Shown piece after piece: positions 16,466 through 24,878 of a stretch of 64,000 nucleotides of DNA; the stretch's first letter is position 1; every line of letters starts with the position of its first letter. The translations under genes and the position numbers were made by a program. The DNA comes from Saccharothrix sp. ALI-22-I (GTDB taxonomy: Bacteria > Actinomycetota > Actinomycetes > Mycobacteriales > Pseudonocardiaceae): positions 1-64,000 of the forward strand of contig NZ_MTQP01000040.1 of the NCBI RefSeq assembly GCF_001984175.1, written 5' to 3'. The notes under the pieces are model-generated. The model ran no database searches. It saw only the letters and a program-made list of their open reading frames with translations, and had not been told where the DNA came from.

Positions 16466-17050
16466 TCAGGAGCCGTACAGCTCGTCGACCAGTGCGAAGC
16501 CGTCCTCGATCCACGCCAGCTCGGTGCGAGCGTGGGCGATCAGCCCGTCGTAGGCGTAGATCTTGTAACGGACGGTCAGCTCGGCCTCGCGCTCGTTCAG
16601 CTTGCCGATCCTTGCCGCCAGGGTGGGGTGACTGCGGTCGACGAGGGTCGCCCGGGTGCCCTCAAGCATCGCCAGGTGCTCTTCCCAGTACGCCTGCTGT
16701 TGTCGCAGCTGGTCGCGCACCGCCTCGGGGTCGGCGAAGTCGAAGTACGCCGCCTTCAGGTAGGCGGGGTCCCGCTGCCGCTGCGGCACCAGCGGCGATT
16801 CCATCCACTTCCGGAAGTCGGCGAGCCCCGCGTCGGTGACGTGGTACTCCTTCTTGGTCCCCTTCTTTCCCCAGGGCACCTCGACGGAGTCGAGCAGTCC
16901 GTCGCGCTCCATCCGGTTGAGCTCGGGGTAGATCTGCGAGTCCGGGGCGTGCCAGACGTGCGCGACCGAGCGGCTGAAGCTCTTCGAGAGGTCGTACCCG
17001 GTCATCGGACGACCGGTCAGCAGCGCGATCAGCGCATATCGCAGCGACAA
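16466..17050 (-). CDS. vanR: PadR-family repressor VanR
   Basis: A 194-residue PadR-type regulator with an N-terminal winged helix (SLRYALIALLTGRPMTGYDLSKSF, then QIYPELNRMERDGLL and the wing GKKGTKKEYHVTDAG) and a C-terminal PadR/vanillate-regulator helical domain (residues about 95-190). It is divergent from vanAB and a 24-bp operator lies in the intergenic region. By analogy with the Corynebacterium VanR system it should repress vanAB until vanillate binds. The family and context agree; ligand specificity is inferred. Confidence 0.88.
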   Translation of the reverse strand: MSLRYALIALLTGRPMTGYDLSKSFSRSVAHVWHAPDSQIYPELNRMERDGLLDSVEVPWGKKGTKKEYHVTDAGLADFRKWMESPLVPQRQRDPAYLKAAYFDFADPEAVRDQLRQQQAYWEEHLAMLEGTRATLVDRSHPTLAARIGKLNEREAELTVRYKIYAYDGLIAHARTELAWIEDGFALVDELYGS

Positions 17051-17091
17051 GGTCCCTGCCCTCCGGATCAGTCACGCTATCCGCTCTTGCC

Positions 17092-17115
17092 AACTAACTA
17101 TACCCATAGATAACT
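17092..17115. promoter_or_regulatory. Candidate VanR operator in the vanR-vanA intergenic region
   Basis: Two 10-base arms, AACTAACTAT and ATAGATAACT, flank a 4-base spacer. The layout and the first arm closely match the VanR operator described for Corynebacterium glutamicum (AACTAACTAA-N4-TTAGGTATTT, from memory). It overlaps a plausible vanA promoter: TTGCCA at 17087-17092 and TAACTT at 17111-17116, spacing 18. Repressor binding would block that promoter. Confidence 0.7.
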
Positions 17116-17159
17116 TGTGACTCGCGCTGCAGATACCTCTCTCCATAGGGAGTCGTCCC

Positions 17160-18293
17160 ATGACCCTGACCGCCCCTCCACCGGTGGAAGCGGTGGCACC
17201 GACCACCGCCGCCGCGAAGATCTTCAACTACCCCCGCAACGGCTGGTACGTCGCGGCCTGGGACCACGAGGTCACCGCCAAGAAGCCGCTGGCACGCACC
17301 GTCGCCGGCGTACCGCTGGCGTTGTGGCGCAACACCGAGGGCCGAGCCGTCGCGCTCGCGGACGCCTGCTGGCACCGGCTCGCACCGCTGTCGAAGGGCA
17401 AGATCCTCGGCGACGAGCTGCAGTGCCCCTACCACGGCCTGCGCTACAACTCGACCGGTCGCTGCACCGGCATGCCCGCGCAGGAGACCCTCAACCCGAG
17501 CGCGGTCGTCCCCTCCTACCCCGTCGTCGAGCGCTACCGGTACGTCTGGGTGTGGGTGGGCGATCCCGACCTGGCCGATCCGTCCACCGTGCCCGACATG
17601 CACCGGATGGACGACCCGGCCTGGGCCGGTGACGGCGAGACCATCCACGCCGACTGCAACTACCAGCTGGTGCTCGACAACCTGATGGACCTCACTCATG
17701 AAGAGTTCGTGCACTCCTCAAGCATCGGCCAGGAGGCACTCTCCGAGGCCGAGTTCGACGTGGTCCACGAGGGCAACACTGTCACCGTCACCCGGTGGAT
17801 GCGCGACATCGACGCACCGCCGTTCTGGTTGAAGAACATGCGCGACAAGTTCCCAGGCTTCGAGGGCAAGGTCGACCGCTGGCAGATCATCAGGTTCGAA
17901 GCGCCGGGCACGATCTGCATCGACGTGGGCGTCGCCAAGGCCGGCACCGGCGCCCCCGAGGGCGACCGCAGCCAGGGTGTCAACGGTTACGTGATGAACA
18001 CGATCACCCCCGAGACCGACCGCACCTGTCACTACTTCTGGGCGTTCATGCGCAACTACTGCCTGGACAGCCAGACCATCACCACCCAGCTGCGCCAGGG
18101 CGTGCACGGCGTCTTCGGCGAGGACGAGGACATGCTGCGCGCCCAGCAGAGTGCGATCGACGCCAACCCCGAGCACGAGTTCTACAGCCTCAACATCGAC
18201 GCCGGCGGGATGTGGGTGCGTCAGATCCTGGAGCGGATGCTGGCAGCCGAGGGGCGGCCGTCGGCGGCTCCCGCAGTTGGGCGGGGTGCCTGA
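17160..18293 (+). CDS. vanA: Vanillate O-demethylase oxygenase subunit (Rieske)
   Basis: This 377-residue terminal oxygenase demethylates vanillate to protocatechuate with release of formaldehyde. The Rieske cluster ligands are C70-x-H72 (ACWHRLAPL) and C89-x2-H92 (CPYHGLRY). The mononuclear iron site is in D173-N-x2-D177-x2-H180-x4-H185 (DNLMDLTHEEFVH). It lies divergent from vanR and is coupled to vanB by a TGATG overlap. Methoxy substrates related to vanillate are possible, and the flanking aromatic modules suggest that the product enters one of them. Confidence 0.9.
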   Translation: MTLTAPPPVEAVAPTTAAAKIFNYPRNGWYVAAWDHEVTAKKPLARTVAGVPLALWRNTEGRAVALADACWHRLAPLSKGKILGDELQCPYHGLRYNSTGRCTGMPAQETLNPSAVVPSYPVVERYRYVWVWVGDPDLADPSTVPDMHRMDDPAWAGDGETIHADCNYQLVLDNLMDLTHEEFVHSSSIGQEALSEAEFDVVHEGNTVTVTRWMRDIDAPPFWLKNMRDKFPGFEGKVDRWQIIRFEAPGTICIDVGVAKAGTGAPEGDRSQGVNGYVMNTITPETDRTCHYFWAFMRNYCLDSQTITTQLRQGVHGVFGEDEDMLRAQQSAIDANPEHEFYSLNIDAGGMWVRQILERMLAAEGRPSAAPAVGRGA

Positions 18294-19294
18294 TGGCGGT
18301 CCAGTCCCAGTCCCGCTGGCAGCGCGGACAGATCGTCGAGGCCGACCACGTGGCGGACGGCGTCCGCCGGATCGTGCTGGAGGTCGAGCGCCCCGAGCAC
18401 GCGGCCCCCGGTACGCACGTCGACGTCGATCTGCGCATCCACGGCCGACGGCAGGTCCGTTCCTACTCCGTCGTCCGGTCCGAAAACGGCGGCCGCCGGC
18501 TCACCCTCAGCGTGCAGCTCTCCCCCACCTCCCGCGGTGGTTCGAAGGCGATGCACGCACTGGCCATCGGTGACGAGCTCACCGTCACCGGCCCCGTGCA
18601 GAACTTCCCGCTCGCGGTCGGCGCCAGTCGTTACGTCCTGGTCGCCGGCGGCATCGGCGTCACCGCACTGGTCGCGATGGCCTCCGCGCTGCGCCGCCGC
18701 GGCGCCGACTACGACCTCGTGGTCGTCGGCCGCAGCCGCCGGGTAATGGCCTACCTCGACGAGCTCAGCGCCGAGCACAGCGACCGGATCCGCGTTCACG
18801 TCGACGACGAGGGCACGCCGTTGTCGGTGCCCGACCTGGTCGGCGACATCGCTGCAGCACCGAACCCGGCCACGACCGAACTCTACATGTGCGGCCCGAT
18901 CGGTCTGATGGACGCGATCAGGTCGAGCTGGACCGAGCACGCGCTTCCGCAGACCAACCTGCGGTTCGAAACCTTCGGGTCCAGCGGCCGGTTCGGCGCC
19001 GAGGAATTCCTGGTACGCCTCCCCCAGCACGACCGCGAGGTCGTGGTCGCACCCGACACCTCGATCCTGGACGCCCTGAACACAGCCGGGGTCGACACGC
19101 TCTCGGACTGCCGCAAGGGCGAATGCGGACTCTGCCTGGCCAAGGTCGTCGAGGTGGACGGCACCATCGACCACCGCGACGTCTTCCTCAGCGAAGCGCA
19201 GAAGCAGCACTCCACCAAACTGTGCCTCTGCGTCTCCCGTGTGGTGGCCAGCACCACCGGCGACCGCGCCACCGTCACCCTCAACCTCACCTGA
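18293..19294 (+). CDS. vanB: Vanillate O-demethylase reductase subunit
   Basis: A 333-residue class IA-type oxygenase reductase: an FMN/NAD(P)H-binding ferredoxin-reductase module (RSYSVVRSENGGRRL, LVAGGIGVTALVAMA, LYMCGPIGLMDAI) followed by a C-terminal plant-type 2Fe-2S domain with CRKGECGLC and a later LCLCVSR cysteine. It passes electrons from NADH to VanA. The ATG overlaps the vanA stop, so subunits are made together. Confidence 0.9.
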   Translation: MAVQSQSRWQRGQIVEADHVADGVRRIVLEVERPEHAAPGTHVDVDLRIHGRRQVRSYSVVRSENGGRRLTLSVQLSPTSRGGSKAMHALAIGDELTVTGPVQNFPLAVGASRYVLVAGGIGVTALVAMASALRRRGADYDLVVVGRSRRVMAYLDELSAEHSDRIRVHVDDEGTPLSVPDLVGDIAAAPNPATTELYMCGPIGLMDAIRSSWTEHALPQTNLRFETFGSSGRFGAEEFLVRLPQHDREVVVAPDTSILDALNTAGVDTLSDCRKGECGLCLAKVVEVDGTIDHRDVFLSEAQKQHSTKLCLCVSRVVASTTGDRATVTLNLT

Positions 19295-19800
19295 TCCGGG
19301 ATACCGTATCCCTCACCCCAGGACACCTCCATGAACACCACTGAGCCATTTTCATCCTGGTCTGGATGCGTTGGAGGGCAAGGGTTTGCGGTCGTGACAG
19401 GTTGATCCCCCTCGGCGTGTCGACCCGCGGGCATGGCGAAGCCCCTGGTAGCAGAGCTATCGACCAAGATCGTTCCGCATCAGCCAGGGATTCACGTGTT
19501 GTTCTGTCGTGCCGCGCTGCCATTGTCACATCGGACCCTGAGGTTCGTGTCCGGCCTGATCCGCACGCACCGTCGGGAGTTGGGATCCAGGTGGCGCAGG
19601 CACGATGCCGGGCGACAAGCCCTGCTGGTGCTGGTTCACTACACGGCGAACTCGGCCTCATCCCGCCCGTGGAACATGAGACCAACCATCACCGCACAAC
19701 CGCACCCGTCTCGACACCGAGCGGGTGATCACACCCTCCATCAAACCCGGCACTTGACACATTTTCCGGGGGCCGCGGAGCGGGAATCGCGGGCCGAGAC
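19295..19800 (+). pseudogene. 506-base region with an IS5-type transposase N-terminal stump
   Basis: From the GTG at 19496 to about 19640 the plus strand reads VLFCRAALPLSHRTLRFVSG and later GRQALLVLV, the typical start of an IS5-type actinobacterial transposase; homology stops after 48 codons. The bases just upstream look like the IS left end. A 15-base perfect palindrome (GGGATAC-C-GTATCCC, 19297-19311) follows vanB and could help end transcription, though its stem is short. The rest shows no coding signal. Confidence 0.6.
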
Positions 19801-20736
19801 CTATTCCTCCGGCTTGTCGGCCCGGCGCGTCTCGATCCTGCGGCCTGCTTCGGCGAACACCGATCTCAGCCAGTTGTGTTCCGGGTCGCGGTCGTGCACC
19901 GGGTGCCACCACAGCGCCTCGGTGAGGCGCATGGCGTCGAACGGGCACGGCAGGGCGCGCACCTCGCCGCCGAACGTGAGCCGCGGCGCCAGTTCGGCCT
20001 GCACCAGCGCGATCCGGTCAGTGCCCACGATCAGCCACGGCAGGGCGAGGAAGCTCTCCGCCACGAGCTGCACGCGCGGTTCGACGCCGAGCACCTGGAG
20101 CTGGCGCGAGGCGGGTGTGAACGCCGAGGGCGCGTGGTAGGTCAGCACCCACGGCAGCTCGGCGAGGTTGGCCATGGTGAGGGAGTCGCCGACGGCGGTG
20201 TTGGACCGGGCGACGAGGATCATCCAGTCGTCCGTCCAGAGGTCGAGGTGCGGCATGTCGGAGACGAACCCGTGCGGCAGCACCAGTCCGTCGACCATCC
20301 GCAGGGTCTCCTCGGCGGCGTCGATCATCGGCGTGGTGTACCGGTCGAACCGCAGCCGCACGCGCGGCGCGGTCTCGTCCAGGATGCGGCCGACGTGCTC
20401 GCCGACCACGGCCATCGGGTAGTCCGACACCAGCACCGAGAAGGTGCGCTGCGACGTGCTCGGGTCGAACACGGGCTCGCTGGCGAACACTCGCTCGACG
20501 CCCGCGAGCGCGGTCCCGGTACGTTCGCGGAGCTGCACGGCCAGCGGTGTCAGCTCGTAGCTGTTGCCGACGCGGGTGAGCAGCTCGTCGCCGAAGTGGC
20601 GACGCAGCCTGGCCAGCGACGCGCTGAGCGCGGGCTGGCCGAGTCCGAGCCGGGCGGCGGCACGGGTGACGCTGCGCTCGCGCAGCAGGTGGTCGAGCGG
20701 GACCAGCAGGTTCAGGTCCAGCGTGGCCAGGTTCAT
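19801..20736 (-). CDS. LysR-type transcriptional regulator (module 2)
   Basis: A 311-residue regulator, paralogous to the one at 6446-7477: N-terminal helix-turn-helix TLDLNLLVPLDHLLRERSVTRA with QPALSASLARLRRHFGDELLTR, then a ligand-binding domain (VLVSDYPMAVVGEHVGRIL, WVLTYHAPSAFTPASRQLQVLG). It lacks the long Ala/Pro tail of its paralogue. The ATG at 20736 has GAGGAG six bases upstream. It is divergent from the FAH-A gene across 85 bases that hold a 15-base palindrome, the classic layout for LysR autoregulation and activation. Confidence 0.9.
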   Translation of the reverse strand: MNLATLDLNLLVPLDHLLRERSVTRAAARLGLGQPALSASLARLRRHFGDELLTRVGNSYELTPLAVQLRERTGTALAGVERVFASEPVFDPSTSQRTFSVLVSDYPMAVVGEHVGRILDETAPRVRLRFDRYTTPMIDAAEETLRMVDGLVLPHGFVSDMPHLDLWTDDWMILVARSNTAVGDSLTMANLAELPWVLTYHAPSAFTPASRQLQVLGVEPRVQLVAESFLALPWLIVGTDRIALVQAELAPRLTFGGEVRALPCPFDAMRLTEALWWHPVHDRDPEHNWLRSVFAEAGRRIETRRADKPEE

Positions 20737-20759
20737 CAGCAGCTCCTCATCGACCCGAC

Positions 20760-20774
20760 TGATGTCGGACATCA
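20760..20774. promoter_or_regulatory. Palindromic LysR operator candidate TGATGTCGGACATCA
   Basis: A perfect 7-1-7 palindrome in the LysR/FAH-A divergent gap. It contains GATG-N5-CATC, the same arms and spacing as the three module 1 sites at 6484, 7598 and 11378. It is 24 bases from the LysR start and 48 bases from the FAH-A start. Confidence 0.6.
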
Positions 20775-20821
20775 TGAACTTCGGCTTCCCTGATGTCCAC
20801 CGCCCGGACCAGGGTGGGCAC

Positions 20822-21742
20822 ATGCCCAACGACGTGTTCGCCCTCGGTGTGTTGTCCGACGGGGACGCCCCGCCCTTCACCGCGCTCGTCGTGGACGACC
20901 GCGCGCGGGCGCTGCCCGAGAGCGTCTCCGACCTGCTGTCCGACTGGGACGCCGCGCTTCCCCGGCTGCGCGCGCTGGCCGCGGAGCCCGACGGTTGGCG
21001 GCCACTGGACGGCCTCGCGGTGCACGCCCCGGTCGCGCCGCGGCAGGTCCTCCAGGCGGGGGCCAACTACCGGACCCACGTGATCGACCTGGCCGTGAAG
21101 CACGCCTCGGGCGTTCCCGAGGAGCAGGTTCGGGCCGAGGTCGCGGCGATGATGGACCGCCGGATCGCGCAGGGCGAGCCGTACTTCTTCCTCGGGCTGC
21201 CCACGGTGATCGCCGGTCCGCACGATGACCTGGTGCTGCCCGCGTACTCCGAGCAGCACGACTGGGAGCTGGAGCTGGCCGCGGTGATCGGCAGGCCCGC
21301 GTTCCGGGTGGACCGCGAGCATGCGCTGGAGCACGTGGCCGGCTACACGATCGTCAACGACGTGACCACGCGGGACCTGGTGTTCCGCCGGGACATGCCG
21401 GAGATCGGCACGGACTGGTTCCGCGCGAAGAACGCTCCCGGCTTCCTGCCGACCGGGCCGTGGCTGGTACCTGCGGAGTTCGTGCCGGAGAACCCGACGA
21501 TCACCCTGCGGCTCAACGGGGAAGCCATGCAGGACGAGTCCACAAAGGACATGATCTTCGACGTCGCCGCGCTGGTCGCCGCTGCCTCGCGGACCGTGCC
21601 GCTGCTGCCCGGCGACCTCGTGCTCACCGGCAGCCCGGCGGGCAACGGCCTGCACCACGGGCGGCTGCTGCGCGCGGGCGACGTCATGGAGGGCACCATC
21701 ACCGCGCTGGGCACCCAGCGGGTCCGGTGCGTGGCACCGTGA
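20822..21742 (+). CDS. Fumarylacetoacetate-hydrolase-family protein, FAH-A (module 2)
   Basis: A 306-residue FAH-superfamily enzyme, paralogue of 11504-12481. Shared core: QVLQAGANYRTHVIDL, metal motif DWELELAAVIG, GYTIVNDVTTRD, GTDWFRAKNAPGFLPTGPW and VLTGSPAGNGLHH. The ATG at 20822 follows AGGGTGGG; the frame upstream is only a shadow of the LysR gene. First gene of the module 2 operon, overlapping the next start by GTGA. Confidence 0.88.
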   Translation: MPNDVFALGVLSDGDAPPFTALVVDDRARALPESVSDLLSDWDAALPRLRALAAEPDGWRPLDGLAVHAPVAPRQVLQAGANYRTHVIDLAVKHASGVPEEQVRAEVAAMMDRRIAQGEPYFFLGLPTVIAGPHDDLVLPAYSEQHDWELELAAVIGRPAFRVDREHALEHVAGYTIVNDVTTRDLVFRRDMPEIGTDWFRAKNAPGFLPTGPWLVPAEFVPENPTITLRLNGEAMQDESTKDMIFDVAALVAAASRTVPLLPGDLVLTGSPAGNGLHHGRLLRAGDVMEGTITALGTQRVRCVAP

Positions 21743-22707
21743 CCGGCGACCTGGACCGGACCGATCCGGAAGGCGCCATCGCCGCAGCCGCGAAGCTCTG
21801 CTCCAACGCGGGGCGCTGGGGCGAGGACGACGTGATCGGCACGCTGAACTTCCTCGACGAGGCCACCAGGGCGTCGGCCGCCGAGCTGATCCGGCGAGGC
21901 GCGGCGTTCTCGCTGGCGCAGAGCTTCGACGCCGACGGTCCGCAGAAGGGCTGGCGGCGGCGCACGAACCCGGTCCACACGATGCTCGACACCGGCCTGG
22001 ACGCCGAGCGCGGCACGCAGGGGTTCCCGCACGGCATCGGCGGCGCGGACGACGTGGTGTTCATGCCGTTGCAGGCCTCCACGCAGTGGGACGGCCTCGG
22101 CCACATCTTCGACCACGGCATGGCCTACAACGGCCGCCGCGCGGGTGACGTCGTGACGAGCCTCGGCGACGGGGTCACCGGCATCGAGACGGTGGCGGGC
22201 CTGATCGCGGGCCGCGGCGTGCTGCTCGACGTCGGCCGGGTGCTGGGCACGGACGGCGAACTGCCCGACGGCTTCGCCATCACCGCGGAGCACCTGGACG
22301 CCACGGCCGCCGCGCACGGCGTGCGGGTGCGGCGCGGCGACCTGCTCTGCGTGCGCACCGGTCAGCTCACCAGGGCGCGGCGCGACGGCTGGGGCGACTA
22401 CGCGGGCGGGCCCGCTCCCGGTCTGTCGTTCACCACGGCGACGTGGCTGCACCGCAGCGAGATCGCCGGGATCGCCACGGACACCTGGGGTTTCGAGGTG
22501 CGCCCCAACGAGTTCGACCACGCGTTCCAGCCGCTGCACCAGGTCGCCATCCCCCACATCGGCCTGTTCCTCGGCGAGATGTGGGACTTCGACGCGCTGG
22601 CGGCCGACTGCGCCGCCGACGGCCGGTACGAGTTCTGGCTGACCGCCGCGCCCATCCCGGTGACCGGCGCGGTCGGCGCCCCGGTCAACCCCATCGCCGT
22701 CAAGTGA
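21739..22707 (+). CDS. Cyclase-family (kynurenine-formamidase-like) metal hydrolase
   Basis: This 322-residue protein matches the cyclase superfamily that includes kynurenine formamidase and isatin hydrolase. The metal motif appears as TQWDGLGHIFDHGMAYNG, the QWD-x3-H variant typical of the longer bacterial subgroup in place of HxGTHxD. Late blocks are GFEVRPNEFDHAFQPLHQVAIPHIGLFLGEMWDF. It would hydrolyse a cyclic amide, lactone or acyl bond. Module 1 has no copy, so this is a module 2-specific step. The GTG at 21739 overlaps the FAH-A stop. Confidence 0.85.
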   Translation: MTGDLDRTDPEGAIAAAAKLCSNAGRWGEDDVIGTLNFLDEATRASAAELIRRGAAFSLAQSFDADGPQKGWRRRTNPVHTMLDTGLDAERGTQGFPHGIGGADDVVFMPLQASTQWDGLGHIFDHGMAYNGRRAGDVVTSLGDGVTGIETVAGLIAGRGVLLDVGRVLGTDGELPDGFAITAEHLDATAAAHGVRVRRGDLLCVRTGQLTRARRDGWGDYAGGPAPGLSFTTATWLHRSEIAGIATDTWGFEVRPNEFDHAFQPLHQVAIPHIGLFLGEMWDFDALAADCAADGRYEFWLTAAPIPVTGAVGAPVNPIAVK

Positions 22708-22728
22708 GCAAGTGAGAAGGAGGCAGTG

Positions 22729-23853
22729 ATGCCCGCTGTCAGCAGCGTGCTCGTCATCGGTGGCGGCGCCGCCGGAACGGCCACCGCCATCCTGCTCGCC
22801 GAGCGGGGGGTGGCCGTCGACCTGGTCGAGATCAAGACCGACGCGACGACCACCGGTTCCGGGATCACCTTGCAGGGCAACGCTTTGCGCGTGCTACGGC
22901 AGCTCGGTGTATGGGAGGCGGTGCTAGCCGCCGGGTACCCGTTCAACTCGGTCGGCATGCGCACGCCCGATGGCACCCTGCTCTTCGAGATCCCCGACAT
23001 CCGCACCGGCGGACCCGACCTGCCCGCGACCCTCGGGATGCCCAGGCCCGACCTGGCCCGCGTGCTGCTGGACCGGGCGACCTCCCTCGGCGTGAAGGTC
23101 CGCTTCGGCACCACGTGCACGGACCTGGACCAGGACGACACCGGCGTGCGGGTCACGTTCTCCGACGGCTCGCACGGGCGCTACGACCTGGCGGTCGGGG
23201 CCGACGGCGTGCGCTCGTGGACGCGGCAGGCGCTCGGCGTCCAACTGGAGACCCGGCCGACGGGCATGGGCATCTGGAGGGTGTTCACCCGCAGACCCGC
23301 GTCGATCACCCGGACCGACATGGTCCACGGCGGGCCGTGTCACATCGCGGGCTACTGCCCCACCGGCGAGGACAGCCTCTACGCCTACCTCGTGGAGGAC
23401 GCGACCGACCGCAGCGCGCTCACGCCCGATGCGCGGCTCGCCATCGTGCGCGGCCTCGCCGCCGGCTACCACGGGCCGTGGGACGAGATCCGCGAGCACC
23501 TCACCGATCCGAGCGCGGTCAACTACACCCGGTTCGAGACCCATTTCCTGGACGGCCCGTGGCACCGCGGGCGGGTCGTGCTGATCGGCGACGCCGTGCA
23601 CGTGTGCCCGCCCACCCTCGCCCAGGGCGCCGCGCAGGCGCTGGAGGACGCGGCCGTGCTGGCCGAGCTGCTGCTCGCCGCGGACCGGCTCGACGAGGCG
23701 CTGTGGACGGACTTCACCGCTCGCCGCGCCGCCCGCGCCCGTGCCGTGGTCGACGCCTCGGTGCAGATCGGGCAGTGGCTGCTGGACCGCGAGCGCGGCG
23801 ACGTGCCCGGCCTCATACGCGACATCTCGACGCTCGTCAGGGACCCCGCGTGA
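22729..23853 (+). CDS. FAD-dependent aromatic monooxygenase (module 2)
   Basis: A 374-residue flavoprotein hydroxylase, exactly the length of its module 1 paralogue. FAD motif VLVIGGGAAGTATAILLAERG, mid-motif DLAVGADGVRSWTRQ and GDAVHVCPPTLAQGAAQALEDA. The ATG at 22729 has GAAGGAGG five bases upstream; the GTG three bases earlier is too close to it. The two enzymes share the DLVEI...GxGITLQGNAL stretch, so they may act on related substrates. Coupled to the amidohydrolase by GTGA. Confidence 0.9.
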   Translation: MPAVSSVLVIGGGAAGTATAILLAERGVAVDLVEIKTDATTTGSGITLQGNALRVLRQLGVWEAVLAAGYPFNSVGMRTPDGTLLFEIPDIRTGGPDLPATLGMPRPDLARVLLDRATSLGVKVRFGTTCTDLDQDDTGVRVTFSDGSHGRYDLAVGADGVRSWTRQALGVQLETRPTGMGIWRVFTRRPASITRTDMVHGGPCHIAGYCPTGEDSLYAYLVEDATDRSALTPDARLAIVRGLAAGYHGPWDEIREHLTDPSAVNYTRFETHFLDGPWHRGRVVLIGDAVHVCPPTLAQGAAQALEDAAVLAELLLAADRLDEALWTDFTARRAARARAVVDASVQIGQWLLDRERGDVPGLIRDISTLVRDPA

Positions 23854-24878
23854 CCGCCGTCGACGTGCACGCCCACGCGATCCTGCCCGAGGTGGAGGCG
23901 CTGGTGGGCGGCTCTTCGGGCCGTGAGGCGCAGCGCGCGCTCGACCTGCGGCGCAACGGCGCGGAGTCAGAGGCGGTGTCCGGGCGCATGGTCCGCGAGG
24001 CGTGGCCGCTGCTCACGGACCTGGAGGCGCGGCTGGCTGCGATGGACGCGGCCGGGATCGATGTGCAGGTGGTGTCGCCGTCCCCGTCGCAGTACCACTA
24101 CTGGGCCGACCCGGCGACGGCCGGGGAGATCGCCGCGCTGGCGAACCGGGGCATCTCCGCGCTCGTGGCGCGGGCGCCCGAGCGGCTGTCCGGGCTCGGC
24201 CTGGTCGCGTTGCAGCACCCGGACCTCGCCGTGCACCAGCTGGAGGACGCCATCGGGCTCGGGCTCGTGGGCGTCGAGATCTCCTCGCACGCCCCCACCG
24301 CGACCGGGACCGTCGAGCTGTCCGACCCGCGCCTCGACCCGTTCTGGGCCCGCGCCGAGCAGCTGGGGGCCGTGGTGTTCCTGCACCCGTTCGGCTGCAC
24401 GCTCGACGAGCGGCTGGACCGGTTCTACCTGGCCAACACCGTCGGGCAGCCGGTCGAGAACGCGGTGGCGCTGTCGCACCTGATCTTCGGCGGGGTGCTG
24501 GACCGGTTTCCGGACCTGCGACTCGTCGCCGCGCACGGCGGCGGCTACCTGCCCACGTTCCTCAGCCGCTCCGACCACGCGTGGGAGGTGCGGCCCGAGG
24601 CGCGGGGCTGCTCGGGGCGGCCGAGCACCTACCTGACCCGCCTGCACTTCGACTCGCTCGTGCACTCCCCCGAAGCCCTGCGCGCACTGGTCCGGGCGGC
24701 CGGGGCGGACCGGGTGCTGCTCGGCTCAGACTTCCCGTTCGACATGGGAGTGCCCGATCCGGTAGCGAGGCTCGCCGCGGCCGGTCTGCCGCCCGCAGAG
24801 GAACGAGCGGTGCTCAACGGGAACGCCATCCGGCTGGGACTGGTCCCAGCCACCCTGACAGTCGAGGAGTACGCATGA
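23850..24878 (+). CDS. Amidohydrolase-family enzyme (module 2)
   Basis: A 342-residue paralogue of 8677-9699, with VDVHAHAI (H-x-H), FLHPFGCTLDERLDRFYLANTVGQP, AAHGGGYLPTFLSRSDHAW and the catalytic aspartate in LLGSDFPFDMG. As in module 1 it directly follows the FAD monooxygenase, with overlapping stop/start, so their order is conserved. Likely decarboxylase or hydrolase on a ring-fission intermediate. The GTG start at 23850 is fixed by the GTGA overlap. Confidence 0.87.
   Translation: MTAVDVHAHAILPEVEALVGGSSGREAQRALDLRRNGAESEAVSGRMVREAWPLLTDLEARLAAMDAAGIDVQVVSPSPSQYHYWADPATAGEIAALANRGISALVARAPERLSGLGLVALQHPDLAVHQLEDAIGLGLVGVEISSHAPTATGTVELSDPRLDPFWARAEQLGAVVFLHPFGCTLDERLDRFYLANTVGQPVENAVALSHLIFGGVLDRFPDLRLVAAHGGGYLPTFLSRSDHAWEVRPEARGCSGRPSTYLTRLHFDSLVHSPEALRALVRAAGADRVLLGSDFPFDMGVPDPVARLAAAGLPPAEERAVLNGNAIRLGLVPATLTVEEYA

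Noticed and set aside
19297-19311. GGGATACCGTATCCC palindrome after vanB as a full terminator or operator
   Set aside because: The stem is only seven pairs with a one-base centre and no T-tract; noted in the region entry but not called separately.
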